This document shows, piece by piece, positions 13,301 through 26,042 of a stretch of DNA of 64,000 nucleotides. This DNA comes from Entomortierella parvispora (taxonomy: Eukaryota; Mortierellomycota; Mortierellomycetes; Mortierellales; Mortierellaceae). Each line of letters opens with the position of its first letter. The stretch's first letter is position 1. Under the pieces are notes generated by a model. It was not told where the DNA came from and did no database searches. It saw only the letters and a program-made list of their open reading frames with translations. Both the position numbers and the translations under genes were made by a program. The stretch lies in assembly GCA_963573315.1 (NCBI GenBank), contig OY752141.1, positions 2,294,001 through 2,358,000 of the forward strand, written 5' to 3'.

Positions 13301-14226
13301 GGGTGATATAATGTGTGGTCACACTCCTGGCACGAGATGAGAGGGTATAATCGTTAGAGGAGAAGGGCTTCCTTGTTCCTGGCTTCTTTGGGCGTTGGTC
13401 TTGCTTCTTTCGTGTTCCTGTGGATAGGGCTGGTGGATTGTGAGAGTGGGATGGAGGTAGGTGGTGAATGAATGTATGGAAGAAGAGAAAGAAAGGAATT
13501 TGAATGGACAGAGCGTGAGTATATATATAGACGACAGACACATGAGTTGACATGACGCTGCTTGCACCTTCAGGTGTCAAAAGAACACACAGGACGGACG
13601 GAGAGCTCAATAGAGAGAGGATCTGGCGCGGTCCATCCATCAGTCCTGAAAGGCCGACAGGGGCGTACAAGGCCCATGGAGATGCGATACGATCGGACCA
13701 CCAAAATAAAAAAGATTTTAATTTTTTGTCTGGAAAAATGGAATGCCGTCCTCACAACACAGGTTTCTGGCTGCTCTGTCCACAGCCATGTGAAGATTGG
13801 GCTGCCCGTCCTCTTTCTCTTTTGGTCTCTCGTCCTTGCACAGTTACAGGCCGCTCGATCACACCACATGCAAAGATGGCCCCGTCTCCATCGGGGTTCT
13901 GGATACTTTGATTAGCCTTTGATTCATCAAAAGAGCAAACACATGAAGATGCAAGGCCGTGCACGCTCCAGGCACCAATCCCTGCTTTTAGCCTTTACCT
14001 CCAGAGATAAGATCTCCCCTCGGCCAGAACTTGTATCGGGACCTTTTGTAAGCAACGTACAGGTTTTTCTTTTTATTAATTTGCTGGCAGAAGAACGTCA
14101 TTGTCTTGTTCTTCATCAATCCCCTCATTCTCCCTCTCTCCCCTGAATCTATGTAATATTGGTTCGTCGTCCCTCATTCCCTTCCTGATAATGAGATATA
14201 ATGCAATTGTTTTGTTCCCTTTTGAT
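13301..14226. other. Intergenic: DGAT2 upstream region
   Basis: This 0.9 kb holds the DGAT2 promoter side and the 3' flank of PDX1. It is pyrimidine-rich on the minus strand just upstream of the DGAT2 start (13320-13500), with a TATATATATA stretch at about 13518-13530. No gene seen. Confidence 0.5.
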
Positions 14227-16747
14227 TTAGAGAATCATGGTCTCGGGGTTCTCGACATAGTAGGACAGGCGACCCAAGAACCGACCAGCAACCTCAGTGT
14301 CGACAACACGCTCATCCACACTCAAGGTCACACTCACGACCTGCGACTGCTCAAGGGAGGGGCGGAGACGACGCAAGACCTCATCACCAAGGGCTGATTC
14401 TGAAGACGACGTCGACTTCTTCTTCAAGGGCTTGTTGCCGCCCAAGAAGTCAATCAGGTCCAGATCGTCGCTGGATGCCTTCTTTTGTGATGATGACGAT
14501 GATGTGCTAATCTTCTTACTCTGTCCTCCCAAGTAATCAAAGATCTCCGAGTCAGCGACAAAGTCGGTCTCCTCCACTGGCGAGGGCTTGAGAACTGTGC
14601 GTGCTCCACCAACGGCCAAAATGCTGGACTGGGGAAGGTTGATGATAGCAGTGAAGTTGCTCACTCCAAACATACCCAAGTTGGAAACGCTAGCAAAAAG
14701 GGAAAAAATGAAAGATAAGTATCCGATGGTCATTCATGCAGGAAAAGTAAGGAAATAAAAAATATTAACGACTTGTCTTACCTGAAAGATCCGCCCTGGT
14801 ACTCCTCGGGCTTGAGCTTGTTCTTCTTAGCCTTCTCGGCCAAGTCTCTCATAGCCAAAGAAACAGACTGGATGCCGCGGGTATCAGCGCCCTTGATAAT
14901 TGGCGTGATCAGTCCAGTAGGGGTTGCGACAGCCACGGAAATGTCAATGTTCTTCAATTGCTTGGTGTTGTCGGCCGATTCAAACTGAACATTGGACTCG
15001 GGAACGTCACGCAGGGCCAACGAAGCAGCCTTAATGATGAAATCATTGACAGACACCTTGACCTCAAATTCGTCTAAAAGTGGATGGTTTATCAAGATCT
15101 GTCAGAAAGGTGTATTTACCACTCAATTTGTTTTAAAAATGACTGCACCAAAGAACTTACCAGCCAAGGCACGACGGAGCTTCATCATGTTGTCAATGAC
15201 AATGTCGCGTGTAACATATGAGTGAGGGATAGTGGTCTTGGACTCACTCAAGCGAGATGCAATGACCTTGCGCATGTTGGAGGTGGGAGAGTCGGTGAAA
15301 GCCGATCCAGGGGCGGGAGCAGCAGCACCGTTGGCGGCAGCGGGAGTCTTGGATGGGGGAGGAAGGGTCTTTGGCTGAGGAATGGTAGGCTCCGGTGCAG
15401 GACGGGCCTTGATCTTGCCCAAGAAGGCAAGAACGTCTCCCTTCAAAACGCGGCCCTTGGGCCCAGTGGCAGGGACCTTGGTAACATCCGAAATATGGTT
15501 CTGAAGAAGCAAATGAGCGACAGCGGGCGAGATAAGATTCGAGGATGGGATGGAAGCTGTCTGAGAGGTATGCTGGGTCTCCTGTTTGGGAGCTATAAGG
15601 ATAAAGGTCAATTGAACGCGTCAGCAGCTCCTCATTGTCCATTGAACCGCTGGATCCAGGCAAGGAAACCAACAATTGCTAATAGCAATTGCCATTCGCT
15701 GAAAACTTGGAGGTCTTTAGCGGGAATTGCATTTCCTCGACAGCTGACAGCCTTCTTTGAGGCGTCCAGAGTTAGGTCTGTGCTTGAACGCATTGAAAAA
15801 AAAAACTCACCAGCAGCCTCCTTCTTCTCTTCCTTGGCGGGAGCAGCTTCAGCCTTTGGTGCAGCAGTCTTTGGGACCTCAACCTTGGACAAATCGTCAC
15901 CCTCCTCAGCCAAAAGAGCAATGATATCGTTGACAGCGACCTTAGATCCGTCAGGGTGCTGTATATCGAAAAACAAAGTACGTGATAAATATTCCAAAGG
16001 AACAGAGAAATGTTAGCTCCATAGGGTTCTTTTTCCTTTTTTTTGCGCCTCCCATGCCTTGGTTGTTGGACGCGCCAAATGGTCGAAATCAGACCCATGA
16101 TAAATGACGCGTGGGAAACATGTTGGGGACGGGGAGGGCTCAACATTTGTTGGCCAGATCTGATTGTCCACTTGCCAAAATCTTTGCGAGGACACCATCC
16201 TCGACAGCCTCAACATCCATGCCAGCCTTGTCGGTCTCGATCTCCAAGAGAACATCGCCAGCAGCCACAACATCGCCTACAATGAAAGAATGGGAAGGAA
16301 GGCGAGCGCAAATGTGAGAAAGATGCAACAATTATGATATCAGCGGTCCGTCAATATGATAAGATAAGAAATCAACGCTCTGTCCTGTCGCCGCAAGAGT
16401 AAAGTGGGCAACAAAAAGTCGACAGGGTGAGGATTGTCTACATTACCCTCCTTCTTCTTCCAGGCCGTAATGGTTCCCTCAGTCATGGTGGGCGACAATG
16501 CTGGCATGGTCAAGGTTGTGGTGGCGTGCTGGATAGAGGCAGCATGGAAGTCTAGATGGAATTGTGAACAAAGGAGGTTGTTTAGTCCTGGGATTGTTGT
16601 TTACTCAGAGCAGGATCGCGAAGAAGGAGATCTCCACGGTCCGGCTACATGGCGGGTTCGATGTAATCATTCTTGGAGAGGGATGAAGGGGTTACATTTC
16701 ACGCCAGCGATAGAGCGCATGGCCAATGTCTTTGAGAGGCTAAGCAT
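14227..16747 (-). CDS. PDX1: Pyruvate dehydrogenase complex E3-binding protein (protein X)
   Basis: Seven exons (16747-16696, 16551-16447, 16276-16176, 15958-15811, 15592-15161, 15073-14782, 14689-14227) give 530 residues. A basic presequence (about 1-28) indicates mitochondrial import. A lipoyl domain follows (about 31-110, TMPALSPTM, lipoyl-lysine motif ETDKAGMD with Lys69), then an E3-binding domain (about 155-195, [22 protein letters not shown]) and an acyltransferase-like core (about 225-530). The core has [12 protein letters not shown] where catalytic E2 has DHRVVDG, so the His and Gly of the active site are lost. That and the [15 protein letters not shown] block point to protein X, which anchors dihydrolipoamide dehydrogenase in the complex, rather than to E2. 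Intron 3 (16175-15959) uses a GC donor. A 79-residue Ser/Lys-rich insert (412-490) interrupts the core. Confidence 0.92.
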
Positions 16748-17424
16748 GGCGTGGGGCGGGTTGAGGAGAGTGCGTGTATATGTGAGAGTGGAAGAAGAAT
16801 GAACGGGGGTATGAAGGTACGAATGGGAAGGAGGGGAAGCGGAAGGGAATGACAAAGAGGGAAAGAAGAAGAGGACAGGGTGGATAAATGAAGAAAATGA
16901 ATGAATGCGCGGGCAACGAGTTCCGACCCTGACTGTCTGTGTGTGTGTCTCGTTTTCAAGTGTTCTTTTGGGTGTGTGTGCAGATGTGCAGATATGCGAA
17001 GTGTGGGTGGTGAACAGAGCGCTGCTGTAAAATCATAAACAAAAAATTATTTCACTTATCGCCGCCCTGATCTGCACTCGCAGTGGGTGCGCCGTGTGGG
17101 TGCGGAACCCTAATGTTTTGTATTTCCTCCCTCCTTCCTCGCCCCAAGGATTTGGCCCTGTTCGGAGACCGCCGCTTGCGCTGCTCGCTCCGAGAAGCAC
17201 CGACTAGTCGTCTTTCTTTCTATGCTCCTCCTCTCTCTCTCGCTCTGTTGCTCTCACGTCTTTCTTCACCTACATTAGAACCTACATGAGGCGCGGGCAG
17301 CCAGGGGAAAAGCCAACTCTCTTCCTTTTCACGGATTTATTTCGAAACAAACATTTGAAAATCAGACTGCGTGCTAGGTGCCCATCTTCAGCACAGGAAT
17401 AAATGAAAAAAAGTGTCCACCAAC
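16748..17424. other. Intergenic: PDX1 upstream region
   Basis: No gene seen. Minus-strand pyrimidine-rich sequence covers 16780-16900, with a GTGTGTGTGT stretch near 16938-16980. One telobox-like AACCCTAA word lies at about 17106-17113. Confidence 0.5.
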
Positions 17425-19349
17425 TTACTCTTCGTCCTCCTCAGAATCCTCCTCATCACTCGCATTCTTGAGCCATTGGATAAAGGGATCCATCTGCTTC
17501 ATAAACACTGTGCGTCCCTGAGTCTTGGATCCCTTCTCAGCCCAGTACAAGATCGCACTCTCGGACAAAACGTCGTTCTTGTATAGCAATTGCGTCACGG
17601 CGCGGAACTGCTTGATAAATCGGGCATCCTCGTAAAAATTGACTTGCATAGTCTGCATCAACGCGATCTCAGTCTTGGGCGAGGTGCAAAATGCAGCGAG
17701 CAGCTTGCTGTGTTGCTGGACCTGCTTCAAGATCTGGTTATCAATCTGATCCACGCGCGTTCCCCAATCCACAGAGGCCATCATGCCCGTCCACACCAAA
17801 GGGATGAACTCGGCCTCCGTCAGGCCAATATCCTTGCTCTCTGTCTTGAGGTAGGTAATACACTACAAAAAGAAAAGAAAAAATGAAGTGTAAGAAAATT
17901 TTTGAAGAAGTCGAGTGAGCCCCAATGTTAGACAAGTTTTCGTATCCTTTACCTCAGTAATCTTGCCTTCTTCCAGGAGAGACTTGACATGCTCCACAAT
18001 GGTTTCCTTGCGAAGGAACATCTGCTTCTTGTTCTGGAAGGTGACCAACTGCTTCATATCCTCAGCTTCAAAGTGGCGCGCAAAGCTCTCCTCATCGCGC
18101 TTGTTGGGTGGGAAGAAATCAAGGAGGCGTTCACTCATTCCAGCCTTGCTGAGGTTCAATCCAAACTGGTCCACAGACTGATCCAGCATACAAGTCTTGA
18201 AGACAGTAGTGACAAACTGCAGGGACAAGCCTGAATAGTAGCGAAGAAAAGATGGTCAGCATCACGAGCAGCCCACAAAACAGGGGAAGCCTCCATTCAA
18301 TTTTGGAGGACAATCTTACCCTCTTTGACCAAATGCTCCTTGAATAAGACCGAAAGGACGCTCAAGGTTGCGAGACCAGAGGAGCAAAAAAGGCCTGTAG
18401 CCAGGGCCAATTTGTTGGTATCTTCGGTAGTAAATTTGTTGATATGCTGCAACAAGTTCATCAAGGTATCTTCAAAACCGCGCTGCAAGTATTTGTAGCG
18501 ACGCATGAGCTTGTGGAATACATCGACATGTTTCTTGATACTGGCAAGATCATCCTGCGATTGGAAAATGCTGAAAGGACTGGTTGGGGATCCGTCTTCA
18601 AGAAAAGTACCGCCGGGAGCTAAGTACGGAAAAGATATGCACATGAAATGGTTAGTGGCGAGGAAGATGGACAGTAAAATGGTCGGTGAATTTGCAGAAA
18701 ACAGCTTTCGAAGAGCATTAATTCAAGGCAACCACACCAGGGGACATTTCTATTTTCGTGTTTGAGCCTTTTGCTCAACTTACCAAGAAGGCGACCAACG
18801 ATCAGGATTTCGAAAAGTGTTTCGGCGTATCTTCTGTATTCAAGAGTATTTCCCGCGGCATCCAGCTTTGCAGAGACTTCGTCGAGGCTGCCAGGGGTGG
18901 CGGAAGAGAGAACAGCTATAAAAGCGTCGCGGAAAACTGACAAATTGGATCAAAGACAAAAAGAAAAAAAGGGGGGGAGAGTTAGCATAACAAAACCAAG
19001 ACTTTCTGTGTCTAGACACAGACTGCTTGTCACTCCTTGACACAAAGGAGAAAAGGAGAGCATCTCACCAGTGGGTTCGAACTTTGCTGTGGCTTTTTGG
19101 ACGCCCTAGTGTTTTCATAAAGCCGAGTAAGTGTATGCGGATATCGATGGTCGTTAATCTGGTGAGGACAATGATGAGTTGTGCTGTGTTCTTTGGCCAA
19201 TGCGTTGGAGTATGTACCTTGCGAGTTCTGATCTTGACACCTTGAAGGGAGGGCTACATGATATGGTTCAGCTTTAGTTTTGCGGTTTGCTGTCCACAGG
19301 AAAGTGACCTTGGCGATAGGCCTACCTTTGCATTCGCCTGAGTACTCAT
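17425..19349 (-). CDS. eIF5-mimic protein (BZW/5MP family)
   Basis: Seven exons (19349-19326, 19253-19218, 19105-19069, 18936-18784, 18619-18320, 18230-17953, 17862-17425) give 421 residues, the normal BZW1/BZW2 length. The N-terminus spliced from three tiny exons reads MSTQANAK then PSLQGVKIRTRK, followed by FRDAFIAVLSSA. LLAPGGTFLEDG, HKLMRRYKYLQRGFED and FKEHLVKEG match the HEAT-like middle part, and a C-terminal W2/eIF5C domain (about 250-415) has SVDWG, NDVLSESAILYW and PFIQWLKNA plus an acidic tail. Family members compete with eIF5 for eIF2 and eIF3 and so tighten start-codon selection. Budding yeast lacks the gene. All introns are GT-AG; a 24-nt first coding exon is unusually short. 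Confidence 0.93.
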
Positions 19350-21422
19350 AAATGACAAGGGTGGGTGCTTTCTTTTCTACTTGGCGCGAGTGTATATGCG
19401 TGTGGTGAGGGGGGATAACTGGGGTGGTGTCGGCGGTTTTGGAAAAGAGTGTGTGGATGGGTGGAGAGAGAGAAAGGGGGAAAGTGAAAGGAAGGGCATT
19501 GCGCGCCTTCTTCCTTTCGTTCCAATCCAATCATCACTCTCCCTCGCTGAGCCACCCGCAGGGATAAAACTGTCATGTGACCCATTTCTGTCTCGTGTCT
19601 TTTGCCACCAATTTCCAATGCGCACATTTTGAAGGGTGGCGGTCCTACTTGACAACTGACCAACTTGACAACAGGAGCAGTGTCCACTTGCATTTTATCT
19701 CAGCACCAGGCGGTGTGGCTACAATATCTGGGACCAGAGACTTTCCTTCGAACTAGTACAGCGGAATATGAAGTCATGATGGATGTTACCGAGTTTTGGC
19801 TGCAAAATTGGGCGCCGTACGTTCCGCACAGAACCCCGCCCATGCAGTCGAGTTCATATCCACCATCTGCAGTATGTGACTCAAAATTTGTTCTCTATCG
19901 ATTTCCCACGATCGAACTTCATAGAACTTCGCTGTTAGATTCCAGATGGTTCCATATCTGGTGTTATCATCTCGCGGTGAGGTAAGATGCACTGTACGCG
20001 TTTCCTAGGCATTGGCGGTGTTAGACTTTCACACGACTGACAAACAGGATTGTTGCGCTTGAGGTAAATATGCAAGCCAGCCAGTCAATAGGAGTCTTGC
20101 ACTCCAGGGGAAAACAGTGGGAGGGACCCACGCCAAGGTCCAGCCCCGTTGTCCTTCTTTAGTCTGCGCTGTGACGAATGCGGAGACAATCTTTTATGTC
20201 GACCTGAGTACCACAGGGACACAAACGCAAGGTTTGAGGTGCAAGAGGTGAGGGAAAGAATTGAGCAACCAAATCTGGTGCTCGCGTGGTGGGTTTTTTT
20301 CCAGGGCACAACCACCAAAAATAACCTTTGCGAGGGCGGTGCATCTGATTGGATGTTCCCGGAAGTTTGGTAGCCAATGAAATCCCAAGAATCAAACATG
20401 CGGCAGGTTCGTGGAATTCTGTTGGACGGGCGGACAATTCCATTGGTTTTCGATCACAGCGCTCCAGCTGGTCGCCCCCATCTGCTTTGAACCTGTCAAT
20501 GATGAATTGGGCCAAAAGAGAGGTCAAAGATGCCCATCGACTGGTCAATTGTTCTTCCGGACAGAAACCGGCCAACGATTTCGTCGACAGTCGCCCCAGG
20601 GGTAGATCCTTGATCAATCTGGTCAACACGAGGTCGGATGGACAGCGATCTCAGGACTGAAAAAGGAAGCTCCCATCTGACCGAGATTGATGACGAAGAG
20701 CAGTAGAGGATAATTGATTGTATCTCCTGGTCTCTAGCCCTGAATTGACGTTTTGTCGAACTGCCTGCTCTCTTTGGTCTTGCACCTGCATACATACATA
20801 CATTCAATATTTTAAATGAGGCACTTTTCTAAATGGCTAAATTCGTCTTTGGGTCGACTGGGCTGCCCACCTGAGTGTGGATGACGGTCAATGGTTCGGA
20901 GGGGGTGGTCATCGATCACATCCTTGATCGCTGGCCCTTGTCCTGATGCTTGGTCAGCATGCAACAGAACGCGATCAACATGACACCGATCAACATGACA
21001 CCGAAAAACAAAAAGTTTGTCCAAGGCAGGGGTCTCTCCGACTTTCTCGCACTGTATTTCGAGGGAAGAAAATAGGACCGACTGACTTTGGGGCCATGAT
21101 GAACCTTGAGCCGGACATTAGAGACGGAAAAAGAAAATAAAATCAGATCCAACACATAAAAGCGGCGGGTGTTTCTCTCTTCCCCCCTCCCTCTTTCTCT
21201 CTTTCTCTCTTTCCCTCCTCTTTTCCTCACCTCCAACGCCATCGTCCTTCTTCTCAGGCACCGTTTCCCCTCCCCTGCCGAAGCCTCTAGTGTTGTTTCT
21301 CACCCTCTGAACGACATAAACAGGACACCTATACCCGCACGCTCATTACTGCGTCCGCTTTTTCTCGACTCCCTCACTGATCACACTCCCCTGCATCACT
21401 CGCTCCGTACACACATTCTATC
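19350..21422. other. Intergenic, about 2 kb, no recognised gene
   Basis: No gene recognised. A 15-bp word (GATCAACATGACACC) is tandemly repeated at about 20974-21003. Open frames on the minus strand between 20085 and 20807 have protein-like composition but no ATG starts, splice continuity or family resemblance. 21170-21420 is pyrimidine-rich and is the upstream region of the phosphate transporter. Confidence 0.5.
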
Positions 21423-24400
21423 ATGGTGAAGTTTAGTCACAGTCTGCAGTTCAACACTGGTAAGAAAGTCTCCTTTTCTCCTTTTTGTGCCCCACGGACT
21501 ATGTCCCTGCAAGAGGCGGTTCTTTGCTGGCAGAGCGGTTGCAATTACATTGAAATGAGCCAACCATTACATTCATCCCTGCTTCCTCCACTCCACACTA
21601 CCCGGCAATTCATCCCAACAACGGCGATAAAAAAAAAAAAAAAAAAGGAAGCCTCCTTCCTGTGTAACCATCACACGATGCCCTGATTAGGAAATGGCTG
21701 TCGCACAGAACCGGTCTCCACTCTCACAACAACTCCGCAATTGCCTTCACTCTCCGTTCCATTCTCCTGTCCCCCTTCCTTACTGCAACTTGACACCGCC
21801 CTCACGCCCCGCGACTTTGTTCGTTGCCTTCAATTGCGGGGCCTTGGTTGCCATCGTCATCTGGGGCTGACTAGGATCCTTCTTGGGTCCCATCGGCGGC
21901 TCTTTTGATACCTTGTTCCCTTTTTCACTTTTGGAGAATGACGCCTCGCTTCTGCACCCCTCCTCATCCACAATCCCCACAATCATGTCGTCCTCCATCT
22001 CACAGTAGCCGTAGGGCTCCTGGTCCTCGCCTCACTAGACGCATCACTGACGCATCTACAAATTCTACTCTTCGAACCCAACTTTTAGTTCCTGACTGGG
22101 CCAGCGAGTACATTGCCTACTCCAACCTGAAGAAGACCCTCTACGCCATCGAGAAGTATCAAGTCCAGTCCACGATCGATGGTCATGGTCGCCCTTCTGA
22201 CATTGAGGAGGGTGCGACGATCTCCTCCGATTCTGAGAAGCCCTCAAGGATCGGGCGATTCTTGGGATTGAAAGGTCGATACAACAACGATGCCGAGGTC
22301 GCCGCCGCTGCCAAGAAGGCTGCTCTCCACAACGGAAGCGACATCTTCCCTGCAGAGAGCGCTGCCTTTGAGCATGGTCTCTCCAAGGAGCTGGCCAAGA
22401 TCACCTCCTTCTACGTCCGCAAGGAGCGCGAGCTTTCGTCCGAGTTGGAGGCTGTCGACCGTCAGTGGCAATTGGAGGAACTCAAGATGAACAAGAACAC
22501 AACTACCGAAGCCGACATGGAGCGCCGCATGTCCATTAACCTGGACGATGAGAATCACATGAAGGAGATCGAACAGTCCCAGATGAAGGAGAAGATGGGT
22601 TGGGATCAGGATGGCTTGGTCGATCAGGACACCATCATCGACATGAAGTCGGCTGCCGGACCAGCGACCGTCAACGGCTCTACTGTTGCCGACGAAAGTG
22701 TTCAGGGTAACAACAAGAACGATACCTTTAGCGTTCCAGGAACCGCCGTTGCCTTTTCGGATGTTGATGGCAGCGAGTACAACCCTAGATCGATCGGCCG
22801 CCAGAGTTCTGTCGGTGACTTGACTGAAATTGTTTGGAGACGCGAGTGCTTGATCGAGTCCGACGATGATGATGAGAAGAAGGAGAAGAAGATGAAGAAC
22901 AAGAAGGAGGAAACCCGTGTGTCTATGGATGGCCCTCATGAGTCCGATGAGAAGACCCAGCAGGGAGCTTCTTCATCATCCGATGCCAAGATTACTCCAG
23001 CTGAGGCTCCCCGCAGGACCTCCATGAGCGCCAGACGCTCCCTTAATGCCATGCGCGATATTGTCATTGGCACCGGCACCTTGGGCCGCGCCATCGAGAA
23101 CCCCAACATGAAGCCCTCGGCCTACGCTCCTCTTACCACCGAGGCCCTCTTGCGTCGCCGCCTCATTGACACCTATATGCTCTTGTCCGAATTGAAGTCC
23201 TACGTCGCCCTCAACTACCTCGGCTTCCAAAAGATTGTCAAGAAGCACGACAAGTTGGCCCGTTGCGTTACCTTGTCTCGCTACATGACCACGGTCGTTG
23301 ATCTCTCGGCTCCTTTCCAATCTGAGTCCCGTCAGCAATTGAACGCTCAGATCTTGAGACTCCAGGCCATCTACGCCCGCACCTGCACCAACGGTAGCAT
23401 GGCTTTGGCCGCCAAGGAGCTTCGCTCTCACTTGCGCGAGTACATTGTCTGGGAGCGCAACACTGTCTGGAGAGACATGGTCGGACAGGAACGCAAGGCT
23501 GAGGGCGCCAGAGCTATCGACCCCAAGGAGAACGAGCCCTGGATGTTTTTTGGACAACCCGTCACTTTCATCAGCGCCGCCAACGCTCGCCGTATCCTTC
23601 TCGGACTCCTCGGCTGTATCATCTTTGCGGTGTTGATGTCGACCACGATCTTTGACACCCGTGAACAGAACCGTTGCTTTGCAATCTTGATAACTGTCGC
23701 CTTCTTCTGGGCTACTGAGGTCTTCCCCTTGTACACCACCGCCCTCCTCGTCCCCATGTTGTGTGTCTGGTGCCAGGTCATGAGGGACCCCACCACCCTT
23801 GAGACCCTTTCCACCGCTAATGCTACAACGCTCATCTTCTCCGCCATGTTTTCGCCTACGATCATGCTTTTGCTCGGTGGTTTCACCATCGCGTCTGCAC
23901 TCTCCAAGTATGGTATTGCCAAGGCAATTGCTAGCTCCGTACTCAGCAGGGCCGGTACAGACCCTAAGTGGGTCTTGCTCGCCAACATGTTTGTTGCCAC
24001 GATCGCCTCCATGTTTATCAGTAACGTGGCTGCTCCAGTCCTCTGCTTCTCCTTGATTCAGGTATGATATATCCTCACTGCCATTGTTTCCGATTCTCTT
24101 GACCCCTGCCAGTTGAAACACAATCGCTGACCATGTTCTCTTTTTGCTTTTTTATCTCCTACAAAAAAAATAGTCCATCCTCCGTACTCTTCCTCACAAG
24201 TCCAGCTTTGGTCCTTGTTTGATCATGGGTATTGCCTTGGCTTCCAACGTCGGTGGTATGGCTTCGCCCATCTCTTCGCCTCAGAACATCATCACGATCC
24301 AGAACATGTCCCCTGCTCCTTCCTGGGGTAGCTGGTTCGCCGTCTCCATCCCTCTGTGCATTGTCATTGACTTGATCATCTGGGCCTGGTTGATGCTCCT

Positions 24401-25097
24401 TTGGAAGCCCCAACTCCAGACCCCCACCATTCCTTCGGTCCGCGCCACCAAGGAGCCCATTACCTACCAGCAGATCTTCATCGGCTTCGTGACCGTTGGT
24501 ACCATCATTCTCTGGTGTATTGAAAACACTTACCAGACTCAATTTGGCAACATGGGTGTTATTGCTATCTTGCCCCTGATCGCCTTCTTCGGAACCGGAC
24601 TCTTGAACAAGGAGGATTTCAACAACTTCTTGTGGACTGTGATCATGCTCGCCATGGGTGGTATCGCACTCGGAAGTGCCGTTACCTCTTCGGGATTGTT
24701 GAACACGATCGCTCTTCATATCCAGGATGCTGTCGATGGATTCTCCATGTGGGTGGTCTTGGCCATCTTCAGTGCCTTGACTTTGGTTTTTGCCACGTTT
24801 GTCTCCCATACCGTCGCCGCTGTGATCATTTTGCCCATTGTTCAGCAGGTCGGTATGTCCTTTGCTGATCCTCACCCTCGTATCTTGGTCATGGGCACCG
24901 GTCTTGTTTGCTCCGCCGCCATGGGTCTCCCCGTCTCTGGTTTCCCCAACATGAACGCTAGTGCGCAAGAGGATGAGATGGGACAGCCTTTCCTCAAGAC
25001 CGCCGATTTCCTCAAGACCGGTGTGCCTCTTTCTATCCTGGCGACCCTCTGTGTCATCTCGATCGGTTTTGGCATCATGACCGCCTTGGGATTCTAG
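21423..25097 (+). CDS. SPX-domain low-affinity phosphate transporter (Pho87/Pho90-like)
   Basis: Three exons (21423-21459, 22089-24061, 24174-25097) give 977 residues. The first exon encodes only MVKFSHSLQFNT, the conserved start of SPX domains, and splices in phase to VPDWASEYIAYSNLKKTLY. The other SPX helices are about 115-155 (ELAKITSFYVRKERELSSE) and 400-440 (LSELKSYVALNYLGFQKI, VKKHDK), so the domain is split by a long acidic low-complexity insert. From about 545 on there are roughly a dozen membrane segments of the sodium/sulfate symporter (DASS) type, with SNVAAPVL, MGIALASNVGG and the paired SSPQN and SGFPNMNA signatures. SPX domains sense inositol pyrophosphates and gate phosphate uptake. 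A plasma-membrane carrier is likely, although a vacuolar Pho91-type role cannot be excluded. The first intron is 629 nt. Confidence 0.93.
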
Positions 25098-26042
25098 AGA
25101 AAGTTGTGCATACCTCGCTTTCTCTTCGTTTTTGCATCGCAGTTATCTATCTATCTATCCTTGTATTTTTATCCAAAAACTTGTATTTATTTCAATTATT
25201 AAACTGTTCGTTGACTCGATTTTTGACCGCCGCGTTCTATTCTCTGGCAATAATGATGCCAGCGGCCGCAAGAATACCCTCGCGAAAATATTGCATGAAG
25301 CATAGATAAGAGGGTTTGAGGTCCTTGTGATGAACCCAGATGGTTTAACCGTTCAACATACCAGCGGGAAAAGAGGTATGAAACTATTGGACAGCAGTCT
25401 CCGCCGAGAATGCGCTTCTTTTTGGTGGACACTCTCTTTTCTGCCCAAATGTGTTTCGATTCTTCTTTCACCTTTCGATTTCCCAATCTTGACGCCTCGC
25501 CATGTCATTGCCTCCGTCGAGCAATTTACTGGGATGGAATGTACGGCCTTGGTACCATACCTTAATGGCAGCATCGCAGCATCGTGAAAGCCACAATCTT
25601 TGTAGGTAATACAGTTACAGTTGCTCCTTCAACAAGGGTGATATCTCACGTTTGAGGACCAGGCTTCCCTAGCTGCTACAAGTGTTGTAAGTAGGGGACC
25701 GTACTAAGGTTAGTATCCTATGGTGACACTACTTACGACCTGCCGGATGTGCAACCATAGATCATTCCCACACAACTCACCCTCGTTGTCTTTCTCGCTC
25801 ACTGAAGGAAGTCGTTGTCAAACCCTGATAGAGCAAGGGACCCTCGACTCGTGGGAGAAGACTCAGAAGAGTAGGGTTCCCCTGATTTTTTCTTCGGTTC
25901 TTTGTGGAACCATGAAGGCAAAGTTTAGTGGCCTTGTCGTGAGAGCAGGGCGAAGCAGCTTTCTTTCTTCTCTCATCCTCCCTCTCTTCACAAAACATTC
26001 ACATCGCCGTTCGACCACCATCCACAGTCGATACAACCATCC
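25098..26042. other. Intergenic, no recognised gene
   Basis: The transporter 3' flank contains a TCTA tetranucleotide run near 25147-25160 and an AATAAA-poor AT-rich segment. I see no gene before the Sel1-repeat gene. Confidence 0.5.

Noticed and set aside
14227-16747. PDX1 as the catalytic dihydrolipoamide acetyltransferase (E2)
   Set aside because: The active-site His and Gly are missing and the core matches protein X better.
20159-20807. Protein-like minus-strand frames upstream of the phosphate transporter
   Set aside because: No ATG starts, overlapping frames of similar quality, no family resemblance.
22976-24968. Long minus-strand open frames opposite the phosphate transporter
   Set aside because: They mirror the strongly biased codon use of the sense gene, have no motifs, and their boundaries ignore the introns.
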